NCBI GenBank assembly: GCA_005502875.1
Contig: SCMV01000005.1
Span: 78,676 to 142,675, forward strand
From: Comamonadaceae bacterium 2PF
Lineage (GTDB): Bacteria > Pseudomonadota > Gammaproteobacteria > Burkholderiales > Burkholderiaceae_C
Length of the DNA stretch: 64,000 nt
Reading direction: 5' to 3'
Shown here: positions 44,054 through 54,369 of the stretch, in pieces
Layout of the letters: every line of letters begins with the position of its first letter
Numbering within the stretch: position 1 is the first letter of the stretch
Translations under genes and position numbers: made by a program
The notes under the pieces: generated by a model
What the model was told of the DNA's origin: nothing
Databases searched by the model: none
The model's input: the letters and a program-made list of their open reading frames with translations, nothing else

Positions 44054-45300
44054 CCTCGCCCTCGACGACCCCCATGCCAGCGATCCAGCCAGCCGGTGCG
44101 CGACGCAAGAAGGCGCTGAGCATCGTGGCGGCCCTGGTGCTGCTCGGCGGCGGCGCCTATGCCGCTTACTACACGCTGGTGGCCAGCCATTACGAGCACA
44201 CCGACAACGCCTACGTCCAGGCCAACGTCGTGCAGGTCACGCCCCAGGTGGGCGGCACGGTGGTGGCCATTGGTGCCGACGACACCGACCGCGTCAAGGC
44301 TGGCCAGGTGCTGGTCAAGCTCGATCAGGCCGACGCCCGCGTGGCGCTGGACCAGGCCGAGGCCCAGCTGGCGCAGACCGTGCGCGAGGTGCGCACCCTG
44401 TTCGCCAACAACGGCACGCTGTCGGCACAGGTGCAACTGCGTCAGGCCGATCTCACGCGGGTGCGCAGCGACTTGGCACGTGCCCAGGATGACGTGCAGC
44501 GCCGCAGCCCGCTGGTCGCCACCGGTGCCGTCGGCAAAGAAGAGTTTCAGCATGCGCAGGCACAACAGCAGTCTGCGCTCAGTGCGGTGGCCGCAGCCGA
44601 GTCGGCGCTCGCCGCTGCCCGCGAGCAACTGGCGTCGAACCAGTCGCTGACCGATGGCACCTCGGTGGCCGAGCACCCGAATGTGGCGCGTGCTGCGGCG
44701 CGCGTGCGCGAGGCTTACCTGGCGCTCAAGCGCTCGGCCCTGATCGCACCGGTCGATGGCTTCGTGGCCAAGCGAAGTGTGCAGGTCGGCCAGCGCCTGC
44801 AACCTGGCGCGCCGGTGATGTCGCTGGTGACGCTGGAGCAGGCCTGGGTGGACGCCAACTTCAAGGAAAGCCAGCTCAAGCGCATCCGCATCGGCCAGCC
44901 GGCCACGCTGACGGCCGACGTCTACGGTCAGAAGGTGGTCTTCCATGGCACGGTGGCGGGCCTGGGAGCGGGCACGGGCGCGGCCTTCGCGCTGCTGCCT
45001 GCGCAGAACGCCACGGGCAACTGGATCAAGGTGGTGCAGCGCGTGCCGGTGCGCATCGCGCTCGATGCCAAGGAGGTGGCGACCAACCCCTTGCGCGTGG
45101 GCCTGTCGATGCTGGTCGAAGTGGACGTGAGCAAGCAGGACGGCGGCGTGCTGGCGGCCGAGCCGCGTCCGCATGACGTCGCGCACACGGATGTGTTCGA
45201 TGCCGTGAACAAGGACGCCGATGCCCTGGTCAACCGCATCGTTGATCGCAACCTGGGGCGGGGTGCTCGCGTGAGCGCTGGCACCAACGCGGGCGCCTGA
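44050..45300 (+). CDS. HlyD/EmrA-type periplasmic adaptor
   Basis: A 416-aa membrane-fusion protein. One membrane segment (LSIVAALVLLGGGAYAAYY, about residues 22-40) anchors it. Lipoyl half-motifs (YVQANVVQVTPQVGGTVVAI and LKRSALIAPVDGFVAKRSVQ) flank an alpha-helical hairpin (about 85-200). It links the inner-membrane EmrB-like pump to the NodT channel. The gene overlaps the channel gene by 4 bp and precedes the pump gene by 3 bp. Confidence 0.94.
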   Translation: MTSPSTTPMPAIQPAGARRKKALSIVAALVLLGGGAYAAYYTLVASHYEHTDNAYVQANVVQVTPQVGGTVVAIGADDTDRVKAGQVLVKLDQADARVALDQAEAQLAQTVREVRTLFANNGTLSAQVQLRQADLTRVRSDLARAQDDVQRRSPLVATGAVGKEEFQHAQAQQQSALSAVAAAESALAAAREQLASNQSLTDGTSVAEHPNVARAAARVREAYLALKRSALIAPVDGFVAKRSVQVGQRLQPGAPVMSLVTLEQAWVDANFKESQLKRIRIGQPATLTADVYGQKVVFHGTVAGLGAGTGAAFALLPAQNATGNWIKVVQRVPVRIALDAKEVATNPLRVGLSMLVEVDVSKQDGGVLAAEPRPHDVAHTDVFDAVNKDADALVNRIVDRNLGRGARVSAGTNAGA

Positions 45301-45303
45301 CCG

Positions 45304-46911
45304 ATGTCGACCGCCAACCCGGGCGCCGAGGCGGTGCCGTCCGAGGCGCAGCCTGCGTCCGCACCCGCTGCGCAGCCAGTGCCGCATGCGCCGCTGCAAG
45401 GCGGCTCGCTGGCGCTGGGCACGCTGGCGTTGTCCCTTGCCACGTTCATGAACGTGCTGGACTCCTCGATCGCCAACGTGTCGCTGCCGGCCATCGCGGG
45501 TGACCTGGGCGTGAGCCCGACGCAGGGCACCTGGGTGATCACCAGCTTCGGGGTGGCCAACGCCATCTCGGTGCCGTTGACGGGCTGGCTCACGCAGCGC
45601 TTCGGTGCGGTGAGGCTGTTCACCGCCAGCGTGCTGCTGTTCGTGCTGGCGTCGTGGTTGTGCGGCCTGGCCGGCTCATTGGAGGCCTTGATCGGCTACC
45701 GCGTGCTGCAGGGCCTGGTGGCCGGGCCGATGATCCCGCTGTCGCAGACCTTGCTGCTGTCGAGCTACCCGCCGGCCAAGGCGGGGACGGCCTTGGCGAT
45801 GTGGGCCATCACGACGCTGGTCGCGCCTGTGACCGGGCCTTTGCTGGGGGGCTGGATCACCGACAACGTCAGCTGGCCCTGGATCTTCTACATCAACGTG
45901 CCGGTGGGGCTGGCGGCCGCCGCCGTGACCTGGCGCATCTATGCCAAACGCGAGACGCCCATCAAGGTGCTGCCCATCGACAAGGTGGGGCTGGCGCTGC
46001 TGGTGCTGTGGGTGGGCGCGCTGCAGATCATGCTCGACAAGGGCAAGGAGCTGGACTGGTTCGAGAGCGGCGAGATCGTGGCGCTGGGCGTGGTGGCGCT
46101 GGTGGGCTTCGTCGTCTTCCTGATCTGGGAGCTCAACGAAGAGCACCCGGTGGTGGAGCTGCGCCTGTTCGCCTCGCGCAACTTCCTGTTCGGGGTGCTG
46201 ACGCTGTCCATTGGCTACGGGCTGTTCTTTGGCAACGTGGTGCTGCTGCCTTTGTGGCTGCAGCAGCACATGGGCTACACCGCTTCGGTGGCGGGCATGG
46301 CGGTGGCGCCGGTGGGCCTGCTGGCCATCTTGCTGTCGCCCATCGTGGGCAAGAACGTGACCAGGGTGGACCCGCGCCTGCTGGCCACCGTGGCCTTCCT
46401 GTTTTTCGCGCTGGTGTTGTGGATGCGCTCGAGCTTCACGGTGCAGGCCGACTTCACGACCATCATGATCCCCACCATCTTGCAGGGTGGCGCGATCGCG
46501 TTCTTCTTCATCCCCTTGAGCGCCATCACGCTGGCGGGGCTGACGCCGGATCGCATCCCGTCGGCATCGGGCTTGAGCAATTTCGTGCGCATCACGGCGG
46601 GGGCGATGGGCACGTCGGTGGTCACCACGCTGTGGGATAGCCGCGCGACGATGCACCATGCGCACATGGTCGAGCACATCAGCGCCACCGACCCGGGCGC
46701 GGTCGAGGCGTTCTCGGTCTTGCAGTCGGCGGGGCTGTCCATGCAGCAGGCCGCTGCACAGGTCAACCGGTTGATCGATCAGCAGGCGTTCACGCGGGCG
46801 GCCGACGATGTCTTCCTGGCCTCGGCCGTTTTGTTCCTGCTGCTGATCCCGCTGATCTGGCTGGCCAAGGTCAAGAAGGGCGCCACGGCCGTGGATGGCG
46901 GGGCGCACTGA
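45304..46911 (+). CDS. EmrB/QacA-type MFS drug exporter (DHA2)
   Basis: A 535-aa transporter with 14 membrane segments. DHA2 motifs include FMNVLDSSIANVSLPAIAGDL in segment 1, the loop WLTQRFGAVR and GPLLGGWITDNVSWPWIFYI in segment 5. Together with the adaptor and channel it would drive proton-coupled drug export out of both membranes. It is the last gene of the marR-nodT-hlyD-emrB operon and convergent with the MBL-fold gene. Confidence 0.94.
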   Translation: MSTANPGAEAVPSEAQPASAPAAQPVPHAPLQGGSLALGTLALSLATFMNVLDSSIANVSLPAIAGDLGVSPTQGTWVITSFGVANAISVPLTGWLTQRFGAVRLFTASVLLFVLASWLCGLAGSLEALIGYRVLQGLVAGPMIPLSQTLLLSSYPPAKAGTALAMWAITTLVAPVTGPLLGGWITDNVSWPWIFYINVPVGLAAAAVTWRIYAKRETPIKVLPIDKVGLALLVLWVGALQIMLDKGKELDWFESGEIVALGVVALVGFVVFLIWELNEEHPVVELRLFASRNFLFGVLTLSIGYGLFFGNVVLLPLWLQQHMGYTASVAGMAVAPVGLLAILLSPIVGKNVTRVDPRLLATVAFLFFALVLWMRSSFTVQADFTTIMIPTILQGGAIAFFFIPLSAITLAGLTPDRIPSASGLSNFVRITAGAMGTSVVTTLWDSRATMHHAHMVEHISATDPGAVEAFSVLQSAGLSMQQAAAQVNRLIDQQAFTRAADDVFLASAVLFLLLIPLIWLAKVKKGATAVDGGAH

Positions 46912-46941
46912 GCCCCACATCAAGGCAGCCCGGGGCCTGCT

Positions 46942-47712
46942 TCAAGCCGGCACGCGGTAGTGCGCCTCGCTCATGAGGTCGATGCCGCACACCAGGTTTT
47001 CAGCCCAGGCGATGAACTGCGGCACGGCATCGCCCACCAGCGGCGAGCCGTGTTGCGGCACGATCATGTCGATCTTGAGTTCGCGCACCATGCGCGCCCA
47101 GCAGCGCAGCACCTTGTTGGAGACCATGTAGCGCCGGTGAAAGCCCTCCATGCCGCGCGGCAGTGGGTTCAGCGTCGCGATGGGCTTGAGCGCTTCTTCG
47201 CCCGGCACCAGTGACACGCCCAAGTCGCCCGAGAACAGGATGCGCGCCGTCGGGTCGTAGAACTGGAAGTTGCCCTCGGCGTGCATGAAGTGCGCGGGCA
47301 GGGCGATGAGCTCGCGCCGGCCCACCGTGATGCGCATGCCGCCGTCGGGGATGCCGACCACGCGCCCCGTGGTTTTGCCAGGCTTGCAAAAGTGGGGTAC
47401 GAACCGCTCCCACAAGGTCGAGACGTAGAGCTTGGCGTCGGGTGTGGCGGTCATCCAGCGGTCGAGCGAGGCGATGATGTCCGGGTCGGCGTGCGAAGCC
47501 AGGATGGCCGAGAGCTTGGAGGGTGGGAAGTGGCGCGTCATGCCCAGGTAGAGCTCGCTGTAAGCCAGGTTGCCGCCCGGGTCGATGATGGCGCCGTGGT
47601 CGCCATCGACGATGAGGAACTGGTTGGCCTGGACAGCCTCGCCACCTTCGTCACCCAGGTTGGAGAACATCAGGCAGGCGTGGTCGCCCTGGCGGAAAAG
47701 CTCTTGCGGCAT
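46942..47712 (-). CDS. MBL-fold protein, ODP (oxygen-binding di-iron) type
   Basis: A 256-aa metallo-beta-lactamase-fold protein. The metal motif is H74-A-D-P-D-I rather than HxHxDH, with further ligands at H141 or H144 (HFMHAEGNF), D163 (FSGDLG) and H220 (PQHGSPL). The HxDxD pattern matches flavo-diiron and ODP proteins, which carry two irons and can bind oxygen. There is no flavodoxin domain, so it is a stand-alone ODP-like protein, possibly a redox or oxygen sensor. Confidence 0.8.
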   Translation of the reverse strand: MPQELFRQGDHACLMFSNLGDEGGEAVQANQFLIVDGDHGAIIDPGGNLAYSELYLGMTRHFPPSKLSAILASHADPDIIASLDRWMTATPDAKLYVSTLWERFVPHFCKPGKTTGRVVGIPDGGMRITVGRRELIALPAHFMHAEGNFQFYDPTARILFSGDLGVSLVPGEEALKPIATLNPLPRGMEGFHRRYMVSNKVLRCWARMVRELKIDMIVPQHGSPLVGDAVPQFIAWAENLVCGIDLMSEAHYRVPA

Positions 47713-47838
47713 GGGTGTCCCTTGGTCTGGGCTGGCTCAACGGGGCCAACGTGGATGGGGACTGTAGGCAGCCCGGCCGTGCAAGGCCTTAACTCAGATC
47801 AAGCCTGCTGCGAGCTGGCCTCGGTTGGCGCGACGGCG

Positions 47839-48837
47839 TCAAGCGCGTGCCGTGAAGATGCCACACGCGGCATCGGCCAAAGCTTGCGCGTCGCGGCCAT
47901 CGTCGCAGGCCAGCACGTGTCGGTGCGGCATGCTGCGCAGCCAGGTCACCTGGCGCTTGGCCAGTTGGCGCGTGGCGGCGATGCCGCGCTGTGTGACCCC
48001 GTGGAGCACCTTGGGGTCGGCCAGTTTCAGGCCCTCATCCAAGGCCTCCCACACCTGGCGATAGCCCACGCAGCGGATCGACGGCAGGTCGGCATCGAGG
48101 TCACCGCGTGCGCGCAGGCGCCTGACCTCGTCGATGAAACCTTGCGCCATCATCAGCTCGAAGCGAAGGGACACGCGGCGATGCAGCCAGGCTCGGTCTG
48201 CGGGTTCGAGCGAAACCAGGGTCGCGCTGACGCGAGGCGGTGCATCGGTTTGCTTGCTGTGGAAATGCGACAGCGGCTGCCCGGTGCCATGGAAGACCTC
48301 CAGCGCCCGCTGGATGCGCTGCGTGTCACCTGGCGCCAGGCGTGCGGCGGTGACGGGGTCCACCTGCTGCAACTCGGCGTGCAGGGCCACGCTGCCTTGT
48401 GTCTTCATGCGCGCGTCAAGTTCGGCTCGCACCTCGGGCGCGATGGCCGGCATGTCGTCCATGCCCTCGAGCAGGGCCTTGAGATAGAGCATGGTGCCGC
48501 CCACCAGCAGGGGCCTGCCGCCGCGTGACCGGATGCCGGCGATGGCCTCGGTGGCGTCGGCCACGAAGCGAGCGGCGCTGTAGCGCTCAAGCGGGTCGAC
48601 GATGTCGATGAGGTGGTGGGGCACCTGCGCCAGTTCTTCGGCGGTGGGTTTGGCGGTGCCGATGTCCATGCCTCGGTAGATCAAGGCCGAGTCGATGCTG
48701 ACGATTTCGATCGGACGGCCGCCATGCTGGCGCTCAGCCATGGCCAGCGCGACGGCTGTTTTGCCGCATGCCGTGGGGCCTGTGAGCACCCACAGCGGCT
48801 CGTCGGGCTGGGCGTGGTCGGGCGAGGTGGCGTGCAT
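47839..48837 (-). CDS. miaA: tRNA dimethylallyltransferase (MiaA)
   Basis: A 332-aa enzyme that adds a dimethylallyl group to A37 of tRNAs reading U-starting codons. P-loop [17 protein letters not shown] is at the start, followed by [37 protein letters not shown] and the C-terminal [14 protein letters not shown] and KRQVTWLR. The ATG at 48837 begins the conserved region. It lies downstream of mutL, the pseudouridine synthase and the Bcr-like gene on the same strand; mutL-miaA proximity is common in proteobacteria. Confidence 0.95.
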   Translation of the reverse strand: MHATSPDHAQPDEPLWVLTGPTACGKTAVALAMAERQHGGRPIEIVSIDSALIYRGMDIGTAKPTAEELAQVPHHLIDIVDPLERYSAARFVADATEAIAGIRSRGGRPLLVGGTMLYLKALLEGMDDMPAIAPEVRAELDARMKTQGSVALHAELQQVDPVTAARLAPGDTQRIQRALEVFHGTGQPLSHFHSKQTDAPPRVSATLVSLEPADRAWLHRRVSLRFELMMAQGFIDEVRRLRARGDLDADLPSIRCVGYRQVWEALDEGLKLADPKVLHGVTQRGIAATRQLAKRQVTWLRSMPHRHVLACDDGRDAQALADAACGIFTARA

Positions 48838-48901
48838 GGCGATCTGTGGTGAGCGGGTGGTGTTGCGTGACGTGTGCGGTGACTGGCCGGGTGACAGGTG
48901 C

Positions 48902-50188
48902 TCAGGCCGCATGCGGCGCCAGGCCATGCCGTTGCACCCGCCTCAAGGCGGTCCACGCGGTGAGGGCGCCACCCATGGCCATGCCCAGGGTCATCGGGTG
49001 CAGGGTGCCAGCCCAGCCTGGCAGCGAAGTCCACCAAGACAGCGCAGCACCCACGACGAAAGCCGTGGTTGCCAGCACGAAGCCGGAAAAAGCCGACGCG
49101 GCGCCCGCCTGTGTCGGGAAGGCCGCGACCACACCGGTCTGGCCGCAAGGCTGGTGGATGCCGTGGGCGAAGGCGTAGAGCCACAGGCCAGGCAGCAAGG
49201 CGCCCGGGTGCACCGGGTGCACCTCAGCCAGGTTGCTGGCCTGCCAGGCCGACACCAGGGCCATCCAAAGCCCCCCGCCCAGCGAGCACCAGCCTGCCAG
49301 CCGCACCGTGCCCAGCAGGCCGTGGCGAGGCAGCCAGCGCCGACAAAACAGCGTGCCCACCAGGTAGGACAGCGAGAGCGTGGCCATGGTGGCACCAAAG
49401 GCTGTGCGGCTGACGTGCATCAGCTCAATGAAGACGAAAGGCGAAAGCGCCAGGTAGACGTACAGGCCACCGTAGGTGCTCGAGGTCAACAGCGCGTGCG
49501 CGCGGAACGTCGGGTGGCGAGAGATGCCCATCCATTGCTGAAGCATCGAGCCCCAGTCCAGGCGCTGCTGGCGCCGATCTTCGGGCAAGGTCTCTGGCAA
49601 GTGTCGCCACACGAAGGCCCAGATCAGCCCGCCGAAAATGATCAGCAAAGCCATGGTGGCGCGCCAGCCTCCATGCGTGGCCGCCAGCCCGCCGAGCACC
49701 GGGCCAAACAAGGCCAGGATGCCCAGTCCTGTCATGCCACGGGCCATGGCGCGCGCGCCGGCTTCGGGCGCATAGAGGTCGCGCACCATCGCGCGGCCAC
49801 ACACCACGGCGGCCGACAAGCTCGCACCCTGAGCGATGCGAGCCAGCAGCATCGTCTCGAGGTTGACAGCCAGGGCCGCGCCCACGCTGGCCAACGTGTA
49901 CAGGCCCAGGCCCCAACGCAGCACCGGCTGGCGCCCGAATCGATCGGAAATCGGCCCCCACACCAGTTGCCCGATGCCGAACGCCAGGATCAGCACCGAC
50001 AAGGTCCACTGTGCCGAAGCCGGGCTCAGGCCCAGCCCCTGCTGCAGTTGCGGCAGGGCAGGCAGGTAGAGGTCCGTGGTCAGCGGCTGCAAGCCCGTGA
50101 GCAGGCCCAGGGCCGTGACAACAACCCAGGCGGGGATGGGCTGGTTGCCGGTGGATGCTGTGGCGGGCGTGGAAGGGGCTGCGGACAT
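48902..50188 (-). CDS. Bcr/CflA-type MFS drug exporter
   Basis: A 428-aa transporter with 12 membrane segments. The Bcr/CflA signature is [17 protein letters not shown], followed by [18 protein letters not shown], the family loop motif. Likely exports drugs or small metabolites. ATG at 50188 is the first residue of the conserved N-terminal region; the open frame extends upstream antisense-like into the pseudouridine synthase gene. It lies between that gene and miaA. Confidence 0.9.
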   Translation of the reverse strand: MSAAPSTPATASTGNQPIPAWVVVTALGLLTGLQPLTTDLYLPALPQLQQGLGLSPASAQWTLSVLILAFGIGQLVWGPISDRFGRQPVLRWGLGLYTLASVGAALAVNLETMLLARIAQGASLSAAVVCGRAMVRDLYAPEAGARAMARGMTGLGILALFGPVLGGLAATHGGWRATMALLIIFGGLIWAFVWRHLPETLPEDRRQQRLDWGSMLQQWMGISRHPTFRAHALLTSSTYGGLYVYLALSPFVFIELMHVSRTAFGATMATLSLSYLVGTLFCRRWLPRHGLLGTVRLAGWCSLGGGLWMALVSAWQASNLAEVHPVHPGALLPGLWLYAFAHGIHQPCGQTGVVAAFPTQAGAASAFSGFVLATTAFVVGAALSWWTSLPGWAGTLHPMTLGMAMGGALTAWTALRRVQRHGLAPHAA

Positions 50189-50196
50189 GGGCCGCT

Positions 50197-51432
50197 TCAG
50201 AAACGCTCTTCCGGGCGCAGGAAGCGCCATTGCCCGGCCGGCAGCTTGCCCAGCACGACGCGGCCCATGCGCACGCGCTTGAGGCCCACCACCTTGAGCC
50301 CGACGAGCTCGCACATGCGGCGGATCTGGCGCTTGCGGCCTTCGCGCAGCACCACGCGCAACTGCTGCTCGTTCTGCCACGACACCTGCGCGTGCTTGAG
50401 TTGCTTGCCATCGAGCTCCAGGCCGTGGCGCATCAGCGCGATGGCCTCTTCCGGCGTGACGGCCTGGACGTTCTCGGCCTCGGGCTGCTCCACGCTTTGC
50501 ACGCGCACCAGGTACTCCTTCTCGACGCCGGAGTCTTCGCCGATCAGGGCCTTGGCGATGCGACCGTCCTGCGTCAGCACCAGCAGGCCGGTCGAGTCGA
50601 TGTCCAGTCGCCCAGCTGGGGCCAGGTTGCGCAGGTGCGACCGGTTGAGCTTGATCGGCAGCTTGTCGTCTGGCCAGCGGTTGTCCGGCGTGATCAAGGT
50701 GATGGCTGGCTCGTGGCCGTCTTCGGCCTGAGCGCTGACGTAGCCGATGGGCTTGTGCAGCAAGATGGTGACGCGCTGGGCCTGTTGCTGGTGCGCCTGC
50801 GGGTCGATGTCGATGGTGACGTCGGGCAAGACGCGCAAGCCAAGCTCGGCGATGACCTCGCCATTGACGCGCACCCAGCCGGCCGCGATCCACTCATCGG
50901 CCTCGCGGCGAGAAGCCATGCCGCGCTCGCTCATCAGCTTGGACAGGCGCATGCGGCCATCGTCTTCGACGGGGCGCTGGAAGGCCGGCTGACGCGGCTC
51001 CATGGGGGCCTCGCTGGCCCGGGGATCAGGTTGGAAGCGCTGGCGCTCATGGTGCGCCGAGGTGTCGTGGCGGTGGTCGGGGCGTGCGGTTGGTCGGCCA
51101 TCAGGTCGGCGATCAGGGCGACCATCAGCGCGACCATCAGGGCGAGGCCCTCGAGATGGGCGCTCGTCGCGGCGTGGGCCATCGCCACGCGGACCAGGGC
51201 CGGCACGGCGGTCATCAGGGTGGCGAGAGATGGGGCCATCCTGGCGCGGATGAGGTCGGCGATCCCCGCGCGCTTCGCGCTCGGCGCGTTCAACGCGGGC
51301 CTGCTCTGCCTCGGTCGCGGTCATGCGCTTGCGTGGCGCGCTGCCGGAGCCGCGCACAGGCGGCTTGTGTGCACTGGGGGCGTCGCCCGTGGCGGCGGGG
51401 CGCGACAGGCTGATCTTCTTGCGTTCGGTCAT
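50197..51432 (-). CDS. RluB/RluF-family 23S rRNA pseudouridine synthase
   Basis: A 411-aa RsuA-family synthase. Residues 1-155 are a low-complexity Arg/Pro/Asp/Gly tract with near-repeats of DGRPD. An S4 RNA-binding domain follows ([20 protein letters not shown]), then the catalytic domain with [14 protein letters not shown] (catalytic Asp), VEKEYLVRV and the family end [17 protein letters not shown]. The C-terminal sequence looks closer to RluF than RluB. The disordered basic arm may help RNA binding. Confidence 0.9.
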   Translation of the reverse strand: MTERKKISLSRPAATGDAPSAHKPPVRGSGSAPRKRMTATEAEQARVERAEREARGDRRPHPRQDGPISRHPDDRRAGPGPRGDGPRRDERPSRGPRPDGRADGRPDRRPDGRPTARPDHRHDTSAHHERQRFQPDPRASEAPMEPRQPAFQRPVEDDGRMRLSKLMSERGMASRREADEWIAAGWVRVNGEVIAELGLRVLPDVTIDIDPQAHQQQAQRVTILLHKPIGYVSAQAEDGHEPAITLITPDNRWPDDKLPIKLNRSHLRNLAPAGRLDIDSTGLLVLTQDGRIAKALIGEDSGVEKEYLVRVQSVEQPEAENVQAVTPEEAIALMRHGLELDGKQLKHAQVSWQNEQQLRVVLREGRKRQIRRMCELVGLKVVGLKRVRMGRVVLGKLPAGQWRFLRPEERF

Positions 51433-51439
51433 CGGGGTC

Positions 51440-53512
51440 TCAGCGGCCGCGCAAAAAGAGCGCGTCCAGGTCCTTCAAGGTGAGCTGGCGCCAGGTGGGG
51501 CGGCCGTGGTTGCACTGGTCTGCGCGTTCGGTGGCTTCCATGTCACGCAGCAGGGCGTTCATTTCGGGCAGGGTCAGGCGGCGGTTGGCTCGCACGGCGC
51601 CATGGCAGGCCATGGTGGCCAGCAGTTCGTGTTGGGCGCGTTGCAGCACGTCGCTGGCATCGACCTGGGCCAGGTCGGCCAGCACCGAGCGGGTCAGCTC
51701 GACGCCATCGGCCTGCACCAGCGCCGTGGGCAGGGCTCGCACCGCCAGTTTGCCCGGGCCGATCAGGCCGACGTCCAGCCCAAGCTGCAACAGCGTTTCA
51801 TGGTGACCCTCGACCGTCGCGCACTCTTGCGGCGTGGCGGCGAAAGTCTGGGGCAGCAACAGGGGTTGGCTCGCCAGGCGGTCGGCAGACAGCTGGGCTT
51901 TGAGCCGCTCGTAGACCACGCGCTCGTGGGCGGCGTGCATGTCCACGATGATCAGGCCCTGGGCGTTTTCAGCCAGCACGTAGATGCCGCCGATCTGGGC
52001 AATGGCTCGGCCCAGCGGCCATTCGTGATCGGGGAGCGAGGTGTCAGGCGCCCCGCGAGACAGCGACGAGGAGGCAGTTGCATTGGCCGAGATCGAGTCG
52101 GAGGAGGCCGCGGCGAACGAAGCGCTCGCGGCGGTTGACCCTGCCAACAGGCCCTCGTCGGCCTGGCGCACGACGCGAGGCAGGTTCAGTCCGGCGAACG
52201 CGTCCACCGATCCACCGGTTTGCACGGAAGTCGGTTGCACCGAGGCGCCATCCGTTGGCCAACCCGCCCAACGGCGCTCGGTCGCACCGTCGGCAGCCTG
52301 CCAGGGCAGGGCGTCCTGGCGGCTCGAGAGCAGGGGCGCAGGTGTGAGCTGGGTGCCGTCGGAGGTGCCAGCTGACCCCGACGCAGGCGTCGAGCCTTGC
52401 AAGCTGACAAGGTCAGCGCTGTCCGCCTGCGCGCTGCCTTGCGCGGCAGCTTGTGCCCGGGACAAGGCCAGCGCTTTTTCGACCGCCTTGCGCACGCCCT
52501 GGTGCACCTCGCGCGAATCGCGAAAACGGACCTCGATCTTGGTCGGGTGCACGTTGACGTCCACGCGCTCGGGGTCGATCTCGATGAAGAGCACGTAGGT
52601 GGGCTGACGGCTGCCGTGCAGCACGTCTTCGTAGGCCGAGCGGATGCCGTGGGCGATCAGCTTGTCTCGCACATAGCGGCCGTTGACGTAGCAGTACTGC
52701 CAGTCGGCGCGCGAGCGGGCGGCGTCGGGCAGGCCGGTGCGACCGAAAACGCGCATCGGGCCGATCTGAAGCTCGACCTCGCGGCTGCCTTCGACGAAGG
52801 TGTCGCCCAGGATGTCGTGCACGCGCTGCTGCAACGAGCCCGGGCGCAGTTGCTCGACCAGCTTGCCTTCGTGCCAGACGCTGAAGCCGACGTCCGGCCT
52901 CGCCAGCGCATGGCGGCGCACCGACTCCAGGCAATGCGCCAGCTCGGTGGCGTCGGACTTGAGGAACTTGCGGCGTGCCGGCGTGCTGAAGAACAGCTCG
53001 CGCACCTCGACGCTGGTGCCGACGGCGCGCGCAGCCGGGCTGAGCTCGCCAGAGCGGGCGTCCAGGCGGTGGGCGTGCGCATCTGCCGCCGTTCGGCTGG
53101 CGATCGACGACTCGGACACCGAGGCGATGGCGGCCAGCGCTTCGCCACGAAAGCCCATGGTGGCCACGTGCTCCAGGTCGTGCAGCGAGCGGATCTTGCT
53201 GGTGGCGTGGCGCTGCAATGCCAGGGGCAGCTCGGCCACGGGGATGCCGCAGCCATCGTCTTCGACCAGGATCTGCCGCACACCGCCGCCCATCAGCTTG
53301 ACGGTGACCTGGGTGGCGCCAGCGTCCAGGGCGTTGTCGACCAGCTCGCGCACCACGGATGCCGGGCGCTCGACCACCTCGCCGGCCGCGATCTGGCTGA
53401 CCAGCTCGTCGGGCAGGGCCTGGATGGTGCGCCTGGGTGTGTTCCCCCCCGGATCGGGCGTGTTGGCGGCCTCTGGAGGGAACCCGCCGGAGCGGAGGGG
53501 GTCTGCTGTCAT
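51440..53512 (-). CDS. mutL: DNA mismatch repair protein MutL
   Basis: A 690-aa MutL. The GHKL ATPase shows [12 protein letters not shown] with the catalytic Glu, [20 protein letters not shown] and a transducer domain with [18 protein letters not shown] Ser/Ala/Pro linker (about 345-480) leads to a C-terminal domain with [12 protein letters not shown] near residue 521, a variant of the DQHA(x)2E(x)4E endonuclease motif, so this MutL probably nicks DNA. The ATG at 53512 precedes the conserved region; the longer frame does not resemble MutL. Confidence 0.95.
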   Translation of the reverse strand: MTADPLRSGGFPPEAANTPDPGGNTPRRTIQALPDELVSQIAAGEVVERPASVVRELVDNALDAGATQVTVKLMGGGVRQILVEDDGCGIPVAELPLALQRHATSKIRSLHDLEHVATMGFRGEALAAIASVSESSIASRTAADAHAHRLDARSGELSPAARAVGTSVEVRELFFSTPARRKFLKSDATELAHCLESVRRHALARPDVGFSVWHEGKLVEQLRPGSLQQRVHDILGDTFVEGSREVELQIGPMRVFGRTGLPDAARSRADWQYCYVNGRYVRDKLIAHGIRSAYEDVLHGSRQPTYVLFIEIDPERVDVNVHPTKIEVRFRDSREVHQGVRKAVEKALALSRAQAAAQGSAQADSADLVSLQGSTPASGSAGTSDGTQLTPAPLLSSRQDALPWQAADGATERRWAGWPTDGASVQPTSVQTGGSVDAFAGLNLPRVVRQADEGLLAGSTAASASFAAASSDSISANATASSSLSRGAPDTSLPDHEWPLGRAIAQIGGIYVLAENAQGLIIVDMHAAHERVVYERLKAQLSADRLASQPLLLPQTFAATPQECATVEGHHETLLQLGLDVGLIGPGKLAVRALPTALVQADGVELTRSVLADLAQVDASDVLQRAQHELLATMACHGAVRANRRLTLPEMNALLRDMEATERADQCNHGRPTWRQLTLKDLDALFLRGR

Positions 53513-53632
53513 GACATGATTGTAAAAGGGCGCTGCCCGCAGCGGCCGGTGCGCTGGCGGTCTCCCTGCCTCGCTGGCTGCTTTCTTTTTTCTGCTTCGA
53601 CGCCTTTTTTGTCGCCTGTTCGGGCGCCCGCC

Positions 53633-54292
53633 ATGGAAATCGTCACCTTCCTCATCGACTTCATCCTGCACATCGACAAGCACCTCAAGGAGTTCGTCGA
53701 TGCCTACGGCACGCTGGTCTACGCGCTGCTTTTTCTGATCGTGTTCGTCGAGACCGGGTTGGTGGTCATGCCCTTCCTGCCGGGTGATTCGCTGCTGTTC
53801 ATGGTCGGCACGCTGGCCGCTGCGGACGCCATGAGCCTGCCGGTCGCCATCGGCATCTTGCTGGTGGCCGCCATCGCGGGCGACCAGCTCAACTACAGCA
53901 TCGGGCGCTACTTCGGGCCCAAGGTCTTTCAGTGGGAAGACTCCCGCTTCTTCAACCGCAAGGCCTTTGACGCGGCCCATGCTTTCTACGAGAAGCACGG
54001 CGGCGTCACCATCATCCTGGCTCGCTTCATGCCCTTCATCCGCACCTTCGCGCCCTTCGTGGCCGGCGTGGCCGAGATGGATCGGGCCAAGTTCACCGCC
54101 TACAACGTGGTGGGCGCGGTGATCTGGGTGGTGGGGCTGTGCGTGGCCGGTTACCTCTTCGGCAACATCCCCTTCGTGCAGCAGCACCTCAGCAAGATCA
54201 TCCTGGCGATGATCATCGTGCCGGGCCTGATCGCCCTGTACGGCGGCTGGCGCGCGGCTCGGGCCGACAAGCAAGCCACCAGCGCAGCCTGA
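53633..54292 (+). CDS. DedA-family membrane protein
   Basis: A 219-aa DedA-family protein with about five membrane segments. Family landmarks are VFVETGLVVMPFLPGDSLLF, GDQLNYSIGRYFG and ILARFMPFIRTFAPFVAGVA with the conserved Arg residues. Relatives flip undecaprenyl phosphate or phospholipids and affect membrane potential. It is divergent from mutL, with 120 bp between starts. Confidence 0.93.
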   Translation: MEIVTFLIDFILHIDKHLKEFVDAYGTLVYALLFLIVFVETGLVVMPFLPGDSLLFMVGTLAAADAMSLPVAIGILLVAAIAGDQLNYSIGRYFGPKVFQWEDSRFFNRKAFDAAHAFYEKHGGVTIILARFMPFIRTFAPFVAGVAEMDRAKFTAYNVVGAVIWVVGLCVAGYLFGNIPFVQQHLSKIILAMIIVPGLIALYGGWRAARADKQATSAA

Positions 54293-54369
54293 GTGGCGCG
54301 GTTCGCGGGCGCGCCGATCGGCCGCTCGCTGCCCGACTTTGCAAGCCCCTGCGCTGGGCCGCTCTCAGG

